A stretch of DNA of 64,000 nt from Circinella minor (GCA_016758965.1 JAEPRB010000022.1:62001-126000); one strand, 5' to 3'. Shown: positions 1 to 13,068, counted from the stretch's first letter. Notes: a model not told the origin generated them from the letters alone. A program made the numbers and translations.

Positions 1-865
1 ACAATTTCAGTAAATAAAAGCAAAATCCATATGGGTCCAAGAGAGTAAGTTCTAATAATAATAACAATGTTGTTATTTGGAGAGAAAGAGCAAATTAATG
101 AAGAGATTTTTTATTATTATTTTAGTCGTGGGACTGCAGATACCATGCTTCAAGATCAAAGCTTTATTAAAAGTGAAAAGGAAAATGTATTACAACGAAT
201 TCACAAAATGTATGAGGATGAATATGATGATACATATGATGATATCAATGATTTGAGTGGTCCTGTTGATTTGGAAGCTGTCGAAAATGATGATGCTCTC
301 GATGTGGTCAAAAGTAACAACAAGAACCAAGCTTCTACAAATATTATTGAATCTGAAGGTGATCTTGTTAGCGCCTATGTCGATCATCGTGATTTGTTCC
401 ATCGATCAAATCGAAAGTTACCCGCACGACAAGCACTTCAAAAGAAAACCGGAATGTCTGAAGAACAAATTGAAGGTTGGGCAATTATGATGGATAGGAA
501 CGTAAGTTATTTTTGCTACAATTTTTTTTTAATCTGTCATCATGATTATGGTTATGGGTATCGTGATCATCGAGAACTGACGTTTGTAATTTTTTTTCGG
601 TATTTAGCCGCGACGACAAAAAATTCTTGATAGATATATGCTTTTTGATGGAAACCAAACAACTGTGGATAATTCCACAAAGACTACTCAAGCAAACAAC
701 AGTAAACAACGATCACAAAAACAACCACAACGGTCTGGACCAGAAAATGAACAACGACAGCGTTCTTATAAGGATAAGAATAAGGCTCGGTTCGGAAACC
801 ACAACCGCAAAAAGGGCCATGATAAAAAGATGGTCAAAGCAGGCGTGGCTGGTCCATCTGCATAA
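1..865 (+). CDS. ASCC2/Cue3-like ubiquitin-binding protein, C-terminal part (5' truncated by window)
   Basis: Exons 1-44, 126-501 and 608-865. Introns 45-125 (GTAAGT...TTTTAG) and 502-607 (GTAAGT...TTTAG) join one frame without a stop. The protein shows an acidic YEDEYDDTYDD segment, then a PARQALQKKTGMSEEQIEGW block and DRNPRRQKILDRY built across the second intron, and ends in a basic Gln/Lys/Arg-rich tail (GHDKKMVKAGVAGPSA). This order resembles the C-terminus of ASCC2 (yeast Cue3). That family carries a CUE ubiquitin-binding domain and acts with the ASCC3/Slh1 helicase in clearing collided ribosomes and in alkylation repair. The CUE domain itself would lie upstream of the window and is not seen. 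Identification rests on recalled family motifs, so a different protein with a similar tail is possible. The true start is outside the window. Confidence 0.65.
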
Positions 866-2441
866 TAATAGAATACAGAAAAAAACAATTGTATATTATA
901 AATATATATAAATAAATTTATGCAATCATTACCAACTGGTTTTCAACCAGCATGTATTTATCATTATATGCAAAGACCGTTTCTTCATCCTTTACTCATT
1001 TTGCTATATAAAAAATCAGTAATTAGTTATATATACATATGTATATTTTTAACCAAAATAAGTTACATATAAGCACCAATCATTATGCTTTCATGATATC
1101 TCACACACACACTCTCTCTCTTCTTCATTCTCATGCTTTCACAGTAACATAGACAATCCTTTCTCTTTTGTTACTGTGGACAAAATGTATAGAAAATAAC
1201 ATTATTGGTTCGAGTATTGTGCAACCTTCCTCTCCCAGGCGCGTGCGAGTCAAGAAATAATACCTCCTTTTCCTGATCATCACCCCCAAACTTGTTGATT
1301 TCTTTGATTACAGAATATTTTTTTTCACAAACCTGTTTTTTCTTTCTATATATTAACCAAGTCAACAAATGGTGTGGTCTCTTTTTCAGGTATATGTGTA
1401 TATTTGAATCCTAGCAAAGGAAAAAGTTGTACATAATTTTGTACGTTGATATTTATTTTTTATATTATACAATAAGTAACGGATGGTCCGAATTTTGTAC
1501 CGAATTGCTGTTCGGTTGGTACAACGTCCAATATGTCATAATAAATTTTTAACCCCCAATTTCGTTTTAATTTTTTTTTTTTTTTTTTTAGTTTTTTTTA
1601 TAAATAAACATAGAAACAAATATTTTTTATAACTTTATTTGATTCAGTAAATTACATAACTGAGGTATAAAAAAGAACTGCATTATAAAAAAAACCAGGC
1701 ACCAACCTAGGAAGAAGAAGAGAGAGGGGGGGGTGAGTACGCCACGTTTTCTTATCGCCTTGCAGATTATGTACACATCTTGTATTATCCTTGCGTTCAA
1801 ATTATAGGTGATTGTTGTGGCACAAAGAAAAAAAAAAGATAAATGATAAGAAAGAAACAATAAAATATATATTTGTCTGTTATGTTTTCAAAAAAAAAAC
1901 TACTCTTTCTCTTTCACCAAGGCTGTTAATATAGTTGGTATAAGTATAGTCGAGGTTAGGCTACTACATTGTACTTTACAACATATCTAAAATGGTGAGT
2001 GATAGATAAATGAAAGAAAGGATTTTGTACCTTACACAATAAATTATTATAAGATGAGATCTTTCTTTATTCTTTTTCTTTACCCCACTTTTATAATAAT
2101 CCCCAATATTATGCCTTTCCTCTCCCCGCATTGGCAGATGAAACTTCTGTACAACAATTTCTTTTTTATGCACTCAACAAGTTAATATCACACCCCCCTA
2201 ATTTCTTCTTTTCGAGATCCTCGGAAAATTTTTGAGTTTACTTACCATTTAAAGTAGCTCCGCTACCCTATTCGGATCTCAAAAAAATGTTTAGTGTTTC
2301 GTTTTACTTGTTGCGTGTTTATTATACTTTGTGCCGTTATTTATATAAACGCCATTCTAACTCCTTTTTCTTTTTTTTTTCCTTCCTTTTCTTTCTGTAA
2401 ATCTCTCTATTATATATATATATATATATATTCAAAAAATA
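866..2441. other. intergenic region between ASCC2-like and FGGY kinase genes
   Basis: About 1.6 kb, AT-rich, with homopolymer T tracts (around 1570-1590) and TA repeats (2411-2430). No open frame here looks coding on either strand. The last 150 bases form the likely promoter and leader of the downstream kinase gene. Confidence 0.6.
2342..2349 (+). promoter_or_regulatory. candidate TATA box of the FGGY kinase gene
   Basis: TATATAAA lies about 93 bases before the ATG at 2442. It is followed by a pyrimidine-rich stretch typical of fungal core promoters. This is position and motif evidence only, and such words are common in AT-rich DNA. Confidence 0.3.
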
Positions 2442-4300
2442 ATGTCTCCACAAGTTTATTATCTTGGTATTGATGTTGGTACTGGGTGAGTATACATATA
2501 CGTATTTCTGACTTAAAAATGTTTTGTCTCTTATTATGTGGGGGTTGTGCGGGGTGTGTTTTCACTTATCTTTGTCGAATTCTTTGTTCTAACGGCCGAT
2601 TTTTCATATAACCCAGTTCTGCGCGTGCTGCCATTATCGATGCAGAAGGTGCTTTATTAGCACAAGCTGTTGAACCCATTAAATGCAAGCATCCACATCA
2701 CGATATTTTTCAACAATCCACCAACGATATCTGGCGTGCCATTTGTAAGACTTCTCGAGAAGCTATTGCTGAAGCAGGTGTTTCCAAAGAAGATATCAAA
2801 GGTGTTGGTTTTGATGCTACATGTTCCTTGGTCGTGTTGGACAAAAATGGGGAACCTGCTTCTGTGGACCAAGAGACTCAGTTTGAGGATAACGAATGGA
2901 ATCTTATTTTGTGGGCTGATCACCGGGCTGTCGATCAAGCCGCACGTATCAATGCAACACAACATAAAGTGCTCAACTACGTTGGTAAAACCATCAGTCC
3001 TGAGATGGAAATTCCTAAATCATTATGGCTCAAGGAAAATTTGCCAGCTGCCAAATGGGATGCTATTGGCCATTTGATGGACTTGCCTGATTTTTTGACG
3101 TTCCGTGCAACAGGTTCCACTGCACGATCTACTTGTTCATTAACATGCAAATGTTCGTACCAACCCAAAGGTGTTGGCCATGGATGGGATGAAAGTTATT
3201 TTGAAGCCATTGGATTGGGATGTTTAAAAGAAGAAAAATTTCAACGATTAGGTGGTATTGATGGGGAAACGGGAAAAGTATTAACTGCTGGAGATCCAGT
3301 TGGACAAGGTTTAACCCCTCAAGCAGCAAATGAACTCGGACTGGTTGCAGGAACCCCTGTCGGTTCAGCTGTCATTGATGCTTATGCAGGTGCTATTGCC
3401 ACGTTGGGTGCCACCGCTTCAAATGATGAACGTACCAAGATGCTCAGCGCATTGGATCAAAGTTTACTTGCTCAAGGTTCCCATCGTGTTGCGATTGCTT
3501 GCGGTACATCCAGCTGTCATATTGCTATGGCTCCTGAAGCTATCTTTGTCAAAGGCGTGTGGGGACCTTACCGTTCTGTAATGGTACCTGACATGTGGCA
3601 TGCTGAAGGTGGACAATCGTCTACAGGTCAGTTGATTGATCATACTTTAAACACACATCCAGCAATTGATGAAGCACGAAAACAAGCGGATTCAGAAGGA
3701 ATAAATATTTACGCCTTTTTGAATCGTCATTTGGAGCAAATGCAAGAGAAAAATGGATTTAAACATTTGGAACAATTAACAAAACAAATGCATATTTATC
3801 CGGATTATCACGGTAACCGTTCCCCTTTGGCAGACCCTACATTACGTGGTATGATCATTGGCGTTTCATTGGATCATAGTATTAATGATTTAGCAACACG
3901 TTATTTGGCTACGTTGCAAGCTATTTCTTGTCAAACAAGACATATAATTGAAGCACTGAACAAGGAAGGATATACGATTGATACTTTATGTTTGTCAGGT
4001 GGATTATGCAAGAATCCAATCTTCGTCAAGTTGCATGCTGACATTACCCGATGTCGTGTTATCCTGCCTGAAAGAATCGATGCAGCTGTTGTTATTGGTG
4101 CGGCATTTTTAGGTGCCCGAGCAGCGGATGCAAGCCATAGTTTATGGGAAGTCATGGTTCGTATGGGTCGTGCTGGTCAAGTTGTTGAACCTACACAAGA
4201 TTCTGAAGTGTTGGAAATGGATGAACGTCGTTACCGCATTTTCCATGAGATGCTTCAAGATCAGAAAAAATATCGTGCTATCATGGATGGCATTCAATAG
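2442..4300 (+). CDS. FGGY-family carbohydrate kinase (D-ribulokinase type)
   Basis: Exons 2442-2485 and 2617-4300; the intron 2486-2616 (GTGAGT...CCCAG) completes the glycine codon of the N-terminal phosphate-binding loop, giving YYLGIDVGTGSARAAIIDA. The product is 575 aa, the usual length for cytosolic FGGY proteins. Visible motifs are the first loop (about residues 7-20), WADHRAVDQAARIN with the conserved Asp of the sugar-binding half, FDATCSL, the mid-protein AIACGTSSCH and the C-terminal LSGGLCKNP loop (about residue 475). By family knowledge the enzyme phosphorylates a free pentulose or related sugar with ATP. The subgroup with DATCS and WADHRA matches the human FGGY / yeast YDR109C type, often assigned D-ribulokinase activity. 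The exact substrate cannot be read from sequence. No disruption seen. Confidence 0.9.
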
Positions 4301-4780
4301 ATATTTCAGACTGAACTGGAAAACATTTTATATAAACATTACATCCATATAAACAAAACATATCAATTTTTTTTTCTATCATTTTTTTTTTCATATCCAA
4401 ATTGTACAAATCCATCTATTTTATATATATTTTTTTCTTTTTCACCAAATAAATACCCACTCAATTTTCTTGGGTACCAATAACAAGGGGCAGTTTTTTT
4501 TTTTTTAATTTTGTACAACAATCTGATAAGCTTGTTAAGGGCACTATAAAGTTGGGTGAATAATGTAATACAAATCGAGCAGGGGTATTAAAATGATTGG
4601 ATAGCCGATAGGAAGAGATTGAATGTTATCGTCGATCTGATAAATAGTGAAAATCAACGGATTCATTCGGATCGATTTTTTTTCTTATATATTTCTTCCG
4701 CTGTTTCTGTTTTGACTCTATTTTCTTTTCTACTCTTTTATTTTTTATTTTTAATATATAACTATTTCTTTTTTTATAAA
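4301..4780. other. intergenic region with MFSD1-like promoter
   Basis: 480 bases, AT-rich with T tracts. It holds the 3' region of the kinase gene and the pyrimidine-rich leader of the transporter gene. No coding frame supported. Confidence 0.5.
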
Positions 4781-6950
4781 ATGGCGTTCTCATCGCCAGC
4801 TTTGAATGCACCTAGCATAGGTGAAAATACACCTTTATTACAACACGAACGACAAAGTAAAAACAACGATAAGAATAAAGGTGTTAAAGTTGCATGTTGT
4901 TCTAGTAATAGACCCAATTCAACTTGCTGTCAACAACAACAAAACCCTAATAATGACGATTATTGCCAACTTGCAGAGCAACCATGGCAATATAAAATGA
5001 CAGCTCTTATATGTGCACTTTTATTAGCTGGTAAATTACGTACCAAATCCGTTGTCTTAAGCAACTAATAAAAGAAGAAAAAAAAAGTTCATTTCTAATT
5101 CGTTGACCATTACATATTATTAACCAATATATATATATATATAATTAATTTCTCTTATTTAGTGGGTAGTCATTTTGCTGCTCATACACTGGGAGCCATG
5201 AAAAATACTATAAAACAAGTAAGGGATATCATTTATTTATTTTCTGATGGGTGTGGAGAGAGAACCCAAGATTTATAGATGATGATGACACTCATCTGAC
5301 ACACAATTTGATGGATAAATAGGAATTTGGTATCAGCAATTCACAATATGGCGTGATCCAATCCACTGTTTCTATTGTAAATACTGTTCTTCCTGTTATT
5401 GGTGGTATATTCGTTGATGCTTTTGGTACTGTTCCTGGATCTATCATTACTACTGTATTAGTTACCTCAGGTAACACTTTAGTTGCAATTTCAACATCTA
5501 CTACAAGCCTTCCCACCATGATTTTTGGTCGAATTCTTTATGGTATTGGAAGTGGCACAGTTGTTATCGTTCAAGAAACCATTCTAAGTCAATGGTTCAA
5601 AGGACGTAGTCTTGCCGCCGTTATGGCTTTATTATTAACAGTGAGTCGATTAGCTTCATTTATGGCTCAAGCAACCGTTGTACCCATTGCCAATTGGACA
5701 GGTTGGTATGGTTATGGATTCTGGGTAATTATATATTTTAATTTTTCTTTTTAGAAAGGGGTCGATTTCTGTATAGTAAAATATGTAAAATTAACATGAC
5801 AACAAAATAATTCATATTTTATCATTATTAGTTTTCTGCTGGACTTTGTATGATTTCATTCTTTTTCAATCTTGTTTATATTGGGTTATTACGTACTGTG
5901 GATATGCCATCCAATGGATGTCAACGACAAGTTAAAGCTATTGAGAGAAAGAAATCATTTAGGTGGCACAAGTTGATGTATTTACCTCATTCATTTTGGC
6001 TTATTGCCGCCATGGAATTTTTACTTGGTGGTTCTTGGGGTTGCTTTCTACATATCAACAGGTAAAAAAAAAAAGTTATAAATAAACTTATCGGTTTGAA
6101 GAATTTGTTTATTTAGTATATCTATAATCTAATCTTTTGATTTTTTTTTCTTTTCTCATATAGTGAATTTGTGAAATTCCGTTTTGGATATAGTGATGCA
6201 CATGCAGCTGCTACAGCTAGCATGGCACAAATTTTACCTGTTATTTTAATGCCATTCTTGGGTATCTGTTTGGATAAATATGGAAAACGAACTTGGATGA
6301 GTATGTATACTTTTATTTAACTACTTGGCCCCTTTATATATATAAACACTAAAGAGTTGATAATTAACTTTCAACTGAATAATAATTATGTAGTGATTGG
6401 AAGTGGTATATGCATGCTTATAGCACTCGTACTTTTGGACTTTACCCATATCCCACCTGTGGTTGGTATGTTAATCTTCAGTATCAGTCTTTCGTTGGGT
6501 CCCGTTGGTCTTGTATCATCCGTCCCCATCATTCTTCCTTTATCACTGGTTGGTACAGGTATGGGGTTGATCAAATCCGGAACTAACATTGGTGCATCCT
6601 TGTTTGATATCACTACTGGCTTAATTCAAGATGCAGATCCCAATAAGGGTTACAAAGGTGTCATCTTATTCTTTATTGTGATTGCAGCCTTTGCTGTTGT
6701 TGCAGGCATAGTACTTTGTATTTTGGACTATTCTATTTATGATCGACTCTTAGATCGATCTGCACGGGAAGCTATCAAAGCACAGGAAGGTGAAGACGAT
6801 ATTGAATATAGTAAATTAAACGATCATCGTCGTCCTAATCCTAATCCATCTCGATTAAAAGAACTTCGAGCAAATTGGTTCTATGGTGGATTATATCTTG
6901 TTTTGGCAACTTCAAGTTGGATTTTATTTGCAAAATTCGTTCTTTTTTAA
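4781..6950 (+). CDS. MFSD1-like major facilitator superfamily transporter
   Basis: Six exons: 4781-5030, 5163-5218, 5323-5724, 5832-6061, 6164-6300, 6394-6950 (543 aa). All junctions keep one frame and use GTAAAT/GTAAGG/GTAATT/GTAAAA/GTATGT donors with TAG acceptors. An acidic dileucine sorting motif (ENTPLL) sits in the cytosolic N-terminus, followed by a Cys- and Gln-rich stretch. About twelve hydrophobic segments follow, with MFS-like signatures such as IGGIFVDAFG, FGRILYGIGSGTVVIVQE and LDKYGKRTW. The pattern matches the MFSD1 subgroup, whose animal member is a lysosomal dipeptide exporter that needs an N-terminal dileucine. By inference this protein sits in the vacuole or endosome membrane. 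Substrate unknown. The C-terminus carries one further hydrophobic segment after the SRLKELRANW linker. Confidence 0.8.
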
Positions 6951-7398
6951 TATATATATATACATCCTTCTGATTTTTTTTTTGTTAACCCTTAATATTT
7001 CCTTATAGATACCCCTATATATCATTCTATCTAACAGAAAAAAATATGCTTCATATTTTTTTGATACTTACAACCTCTTCTTGTATATATAAACTTGGGG
7101 CCGTATCATTACAATTGTTTTTGATTTTGTTGAATTCAATAAATTTTATTTCTTGCTTTATCTTTATAAAATAATAACAAAATAGTCATTACTAGATGTA
7201 GTAGGATCAATTTATGTTTCCCCATGTATAGTCATCCTTATTCGAACATTTATTTTTATTCTTGTTCAATTTATTTACGTCTATTTGCATAAATATATAA
7301 ATATTTATAGTAAAGATGGTGATGAAAGGATAGTGATAATAATGATAGCAGTGATAACCAAGTTACAATGAGCATAAAGTGTTATCAGAATCATCAGC
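6951..7398. other. intergenic region
   Basis: AT-rich 3' region of the transporter gene. No coding frame or structured element supported before the inverted-repeat element begins at 7401. Confidence 0.5.
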
Positions 7399-7400
7399 TA

Positions 7401-8189
7401 CTGTCACCGCTCGCTATAACGATACACCCCGTCAGACCAAAAGTGTATCGTTATATCGAATTATCGTTATATCGAATTCTTGATCTAAGTTATAATGATC
7501 AGATAAAATGTCATCCATATGATGTACTTGGCCTTATTTGTATCTATATGTCTTATAAAAAGACTAAACTCTAGAACTTTATATTGTCCATACTAAAAAT
7601 AAGCTATAAAAATAAAACAGTTCTTTTTTTTGTACAGTTTTCTTTGTCAAATATCCCCCGTCTTATTACTTCTAATTGAATTACAACCACGTAATCGCAT
7701 ATAATTAATGCTGATCCCCTATAAGAAAAAAATGCGAGTATCATATTATGATAAGCATCAAAAACCGTCTACGTATTATTGTTTACAAATCCATGTCAAT
7801 TGACAAAGAAAAAGTTAGACAAGCATAATTGGGGAAAAAACAAATCTAATTTTTATAAGAAAGAAGCATAAGCAAAATATCACTGATTTTTTTTAGTAAG
7901 ACAGTGCCTGAAGATAAATTTGATATTCAAATTATTAAAACTTGACAAAAATGTTTAAAAACTAAAGTTAGAATATAAAAAATGCTCAACAAACTAGTAT
8001 TATTTCCTTTTTAAAAAAACAAAGAGGTTATTTGTTCGCTCGATATAACGATATTTTTGCCAAAACTCTATCGGATATCGTTATATAAAATTAACGATAT
8101 TTCCCTGCTTAATCTGTCTTGCACCCCAAAACCCGATCGTTATATTGAAATATCGTTATATCGAATATCGTTATAGTGAGCGGTGACAG
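7401..8189. mobile_element. non-autonomous TIR DNA transposon (MITE-like), TA target site
   Basis: A 789-bp element. The left end begins CTGTCACCGCTCGCTATAAC, and the right end is its reverse complement over 24 bases with one mismatch (7401-7424 versus 8166-8189). Both ends are bordered by TA (7399-7400 and 8190-8191), the target duplication of Tc1/mariner/pogo-type transposases. At least seven copies of TATCGTTATA or its reverse complement TATAACGATA lie in the two terminal ~130-bp regions, as expected for subterminal transposase-binding sites. The interior holds no transposase-like frame, so the copy must rely on a transposase from elsewhere. The family name (pogo/Tigger-like) is inferred from the TA duplication and the TATAACGA-type ends. 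Confidence 0.85.
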
Positions 8190-8901
8190 TAATAAATTCA
8201 AAATAGATAAACACGAGTAAGCAATATTTGTGCGATATGAGAGTGTCTAATAAGGTTGAATTATATAATTTAGAATAATGCTATTCGATGCCTGTAGTAT
8301 GGTGGATAGATTACTGTGTCTTATAATAAAAACAAACTTCCTTATTACTAATTTTTCATGCCCTTCCATATTTATAGATAATTTCGATAAGACTAAAAGA
8401 AAAAATATGCGCCAAATTCCTTAAACCCACGTCCAAGTAGAAGCTTCTACAACATGTATACGTATAATAAGAATAAGAATAATAATATACTTATATATAT
8501 ACATATATATAAAAAATAATATAACACTATAAGACCGATAAGACAAAAAAAGAAGGTAAAAAGAAGTATACAGACAGAAGAAAATAATAATAATAATAAT
8601 AATAAAGCTTATTATAAGCTAAAATAAATTGTTTTAAGAAAGTATAAGAAGGAGAGTGGTGAAAAAAGAAGGGAAGGTTAAGAAAAAAAAAAGAACTCTT
8701 CTTTTTTTAAAGAAAAGGAAGAAGATGGGGATTGAGAGGGAGGAAAGGGGAATCATACAAATCAAATGAATAAGTGTTTTGGTTGATGTGTTTAATATGC
8801 TATACGAATAATTGTTTTTTTTTTTTTTTTTTGGTTATTTTTAAAAAATGTATTAGTTAATGTTGACTTTGTTGTTTTGATATGATTTTGTTGTAAATTA
8901 T
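8190..8901. other. intergenic region
   Basis: AT-rich, including an AAT-type triplet microsatellite near 8586-8606 and homopolymer T near 8816-8832. It contains the 3' region of the MADS-box gene transcribed toward it. No coding frame supported. Confidence 0.5.
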
Positions 8902-10220
8902 TTATTTTTTAGGAACATTGTTTGTTGCACCTGCTACTCTCCTTTTATCATCAGTTGGTTGACCTTGATCTTGTCGTGGCCAATAATTTGCATGTTGTTG
9001 AGGCATGTAATGATGTGGTTGTTGAGCTCCATAGAATGGTGGTGCAGGCATTTGTCCATATTGCTGTTGAGGGGGTTGACCTTGTTGAGGAGGCTGACCT
9101 TGTTGTTGCTGCTGTTGTGGTTGTTGTTGAGGAGGAGGTTGCTGTTGTTGCTGTTGTTGCTGATATTGAGGTGCAGCAGGTGTTGTCATGTAACTAGGAT
9201 ATCCATTATTTCCTGATGGCATTTGACCTCCATTTCCAGGTGCTGGTGCATAAGCAGCGGGTTGATAAGCACCTGGTGCGCTCGAGCCACTATGGGAATT
9301 AGCTGCTGCTGCTGCTGCTGCACCAAATGCTGCAGAGGGATGACCAGCAGAAGTATCAATCTATATATACATATCCTTATTATTTAGTTAATCATATTTT
9401 TATTTTTATTATAATATTATATTACCTTTTTATCCTCATATTCCTTCTTTTCAACAGGTCTTGGTGCTTCATTTTTAGTATAAGCAGCATCCTATATTAA
9501 TATATGTAAAAAAGATGATTATTACTTAATAATTTTTTTTTAATAATATGATACTCATATAAAATATATATTTACTTACAGAAGAAGATTCATTAGGTAC
9601 TGGATCTGGAGCATTCAAACAAGCTTGAATCAAGTTTTTACCCTCTGGTTTAGTAACAATAGGTTGTAACTTTACAGTAGTAAAAGTATAAACAAGACCA
9701 GTTTCAGATACAACAAGGAGTAAAACTTGAGTTCCTGTCAAAGTACTTAATTCGTATGCCTATTTTGAAAAAAAAGAAAACTGCATGAGTTCTTTTCCAT
9801 TTTCGTAAACGAAAGTTTTGCGGTGCTTCTATTCTTATTGTGTCTGTGTGTACAAAAGAAACATCAACACGCGCTCTTTTTATTTCTTTATTTTTCTTCG
9901 CGTTTTTTTTATTACTGTTCTTCCTTTTAAAAAAGAAAATAAAAAATTACTTTTTTCATAATACCAGCTTTTCGTTTAGAAAAAGTAATATGCCGACGAT
10001 TCTTGTCTTCAATATATTCGATCTTGATTTTACGTCTACCAGAACGCTTGTTTGGTTTTTCATTATCGGAATCTTCGATAGACTCATTTTCTTCTTCGTC
10101 AAAAGGTTTATTTTTTCCAGTTTTATTTTTTGTGGATGAAGAAGGTTCTGGCATACGCATTTGTTGTTGTTGTTGTTGTTGTTGTTGGTGGTGGTGGTGT
10201 AGATCTGCATTGACATTCAT
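8902..10220 (-). CDS. SRF/MCM1-type MADS-box transcription factor
   Basis: Four exons on the minus strand: 10220-9951, 9759-9580, 9491-9426, 9360-8902 (324 aa). The first intron falls inside the MADS box, directly after KAGIMKK. A His/Gln-rich N-terminus (residues 8-20) and an acidic Ser-rich stretch precede GRRKIKIEYIEDKNRRHITF (from residue 61). The MADS box (about 61-117) is followed by the SAM-type extension (QPIVTKPEGKNLIQACLN). The box sequence is SRF/MCM1 class (type I), not MEF2 class. The C-terminal third is Gln/Pro-rich, a typical activation region. Type I fungal MADS factors bind CC(A/T)6GG boxes and control mating, cell-cycle and morphology genes with partner factors. Target genes cannot be inferred here. 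Confidence 0.93.
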
Positions 10221-12446
10221 TATGAATATACTTTATTTGTTATATATGTATATATATATATATATATGTTAAGTGTGTTTTTTATATTTATATTATATAT
10301 TTATATTATATATATCTCTGTGTATATGTTATAAAAGTATATACGAAAAGAGCTTTTTTTTTTTGATATATAAAGAGTTTCCAAATGCAGACTTTTTGTA
10401 AGGTTGAGTTGAACTCTCCAAAAAGAGAAAGAAAGTGTTTTTTTGAGGGGGCGTTATAAAAAGGAAAAAAAAAAAAAAAAGGAACAACCAAAAAAAGTAG
10501 ATGAACAAGAAAAAAAAAAAAAAAAAGTTCTCCGACAACGAAAAAAAAAAAAAAACTTGGGTGTTTCATCAGGTTTCAACCAATCATTGCTTTTAATCAA
10601 TTTTTCTCACCTATCTATAAAAACTATTTTCTTCACACGCATGCGCCTTATACCCTTCCCTCCCCCCCCACATTTCCCCTTTCCTTACTCTATTATTTTC
10701 TTCCTTCTCTCCTATTTAGGTCGATTATTTGCTGTTCTAGAATATATATATATATATAAGGGATAACAACTTACCAAAAAAAAATTGAAATACCATTCAG
10801 AGTTATGAAGAACAAAGAAAAATGGTAAAGGGTTAAAAAAAAAATGAGTTATATGAAACCATGAGTTATATAAGAGAGAAGTAAATCGAAGGTCTTGTGT
10901 TACAACCTAATTTTTTTTTCATCCAATTACTTTGGGGGAGGGGCTATTCTTCTCTTTAAACTTTATACACACAATCTTCTTTCTAAGCCATTAATCATGT
11001 TTGATGCTCCTGGAAGTAGTATTATAATGATTAAATAATATAATAATATATTTAATCGCAAATAACCCCCTTACTTTTTTCTTACTGTACTATATTTTTC
11101 AGAAGCATAATTTTTTTGAGAGTATTATTTTATGTAGTTGCATAGGAACAACAATAAGCGTTGTCTAACTTAAAAAAAAAACTCTTAGCATATTTTTATA
11201 CCAATAAAGAATGAAATTATTCTTTTATAATTTATTGTTATAGATACTGTTTATCTTAATATCCGCAGCAACAGATGTTATCGCTTTCCTTTTCAGTAAA
11301 CCAGGATTTACCAAATTCATTCACTAAAATGAGGTTAAAAAGAAATATTCAATACACTATGAACAAATTATAAAAAAAATTGAGCCTAAAAAAAAAAAAA
11401 GATATTTTAAGCATGCAATAATTAACCTCGTGCAAACATGTATTATAATGATGCTGTAGTATTAGTATAGACTGCTTAAAAGATCGGCATATTATGGTTT
11501 CACGTTGTTCATTGGTTAAACTTTATTTCTTTTTATTTTATAATATGACTTCTTTGTTATGTATAAGGTTACGTATACATACGTAAATAATAAAGAGGAA
11601 AAAGTAATTCATTTTTCCAAAAATAATATAATTTTTGTTAAAAGATCGGTAGTATATATATATATATATATATATAAGCAATCATAAACAAAAATCAAAA
11701 AGGAAAAAAAATTGCTTTGATCTATAGAATAATGTAAAAAAAAAAAAAAAATAAAGACAGAGAGAGAGAGAGAGAGAAAGATCCCAAAAGTTGCAAATGT
11801 GCATATACTTTTGAATTATTCAACTGAAAAGTTATTTTTAGCTGTTTATGGTATGCTTTTGTACAAACTTTCTACTCTCGTTAAGACTTAATGGTCCAAA
11901 TAATTAATTGATCAAATCCAAAAGGAGCTTTTAGTAATCGTTTTAATAGATATCCAGAGAGGACCATCTGTCAACAAATTGCGTATAATAAGAAATATTT
12001 AGACTCTACAGAAAAAAAGAAAAACACTAAAGTGTCAAAAAGTAAATAACGTTCAAACAGAATCTGTCTTAATATCACTGATCACGTTTTTACTTACTCG
12101 TAAAAGTACTTTGATACTACGTACTATCTCCCAGTGGACGAAAATAAACATACGACCCCCACCACTATACTTGAAAGAGTGAACGCTATTGTTTGAATTT
12201 CTAGTATAAAAAACATAAGCTGCCTCAGTAAATAAATAAAATGTTCTCTCTTTTTTTGGTTATATATGAAAGGAAATATGTAGAAAAAAAAGTAGAATGG
12301 TATTTTCAAGTTCAAGATATACTGTTGCTTTAATAGATGAATTAGATTGCTCATTAGTACAACACCAAACGAAGGATATTTGTACATATTTAATTTAAAC
12401 TCTTAGAAGAGAACTATTAAGTATTTTACCGATATGTCAATTTATA
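10221..12446. other. gene-poor AT-rich region, promoter side of the MADS gene
   Basis: The first few hundred bases contain TA repeats (10240-10267) and long A tracts (10460-10560), the likely promoter of the MADS gene. Beyond that I find no frame with coding character on either strand. TA microsatellites occur at 11655-11677 and a GA microsatellite at 11758-11776. Confidence 0.5.
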
Positions 12447-13029
12447 ATGGTGCAGCTCAACTTAAATAGCCAATTTTTTTCAAAACTTTTGCCCAATTTC
12501 AAATTATATCTAGTCAGCCAACAATGAACAAAAGCAAAATTAAAACCAAGAAAATGATAGAATAGCATCTGAAGAAAAAGATTCTTAAATATCTTTTGAA
12601 TTGGAAGAGTAGTAGTAAGAGTTTGAAGTAAGGCCATTTAGGCTGTGTGGAGCAAAAATGTTAGACCCAAAAGTAAACACAGGCGCCTATTATGGTAACA
12701 TACTAAACATATATGGAAATAGTCTGGCTTTTAATTTTAGATGATTCCATTACAGATGTGTGAAAGGACAGATAGCGTATAAGACATTACTATCTCTTTT
12801 TCTTACTATTATATTTAATCTATAATAGCTTTATAAATATATATAGTATTTCATATTTAGACAATGATATATAAAATAATAAAGCTTGTATTAGTTAATA
12901 GTAAAAACTAACAAGTAAATTGATATATTATATAATCAACTAGTATATTATAACGATGAACAACTATTTTTAAAAGAACTTCCATTACGTACTATCATAG
13001 TTCATGTAATTACTATAAATCAAAAGACT

Positions 13030-13068
<39 letters not shown>

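Noticed and set aside
1201..1215. GGTTCGA word resembling a tRNA B box
   Set aside because: The following bases do not complete the B-box consensus and no A box or cloverleaf could be placed upstream.
8922..9216. Plus-strand frames over the MADS gene C-terminus
   Set aside because: Val/Leu-rich strings produced by reading the antisense of Gln/Pro codons; the minus-strand MADS model explains the region.
12124..12387. Minus-strand 87-codon frame next to the 12.4-kb inverted-repeat element, considered as a Tc1-type transposase remnant
   Set aside because: It lies outside the element and shows no DDE/D motif or conserved transposase block; residues are AT-driven.
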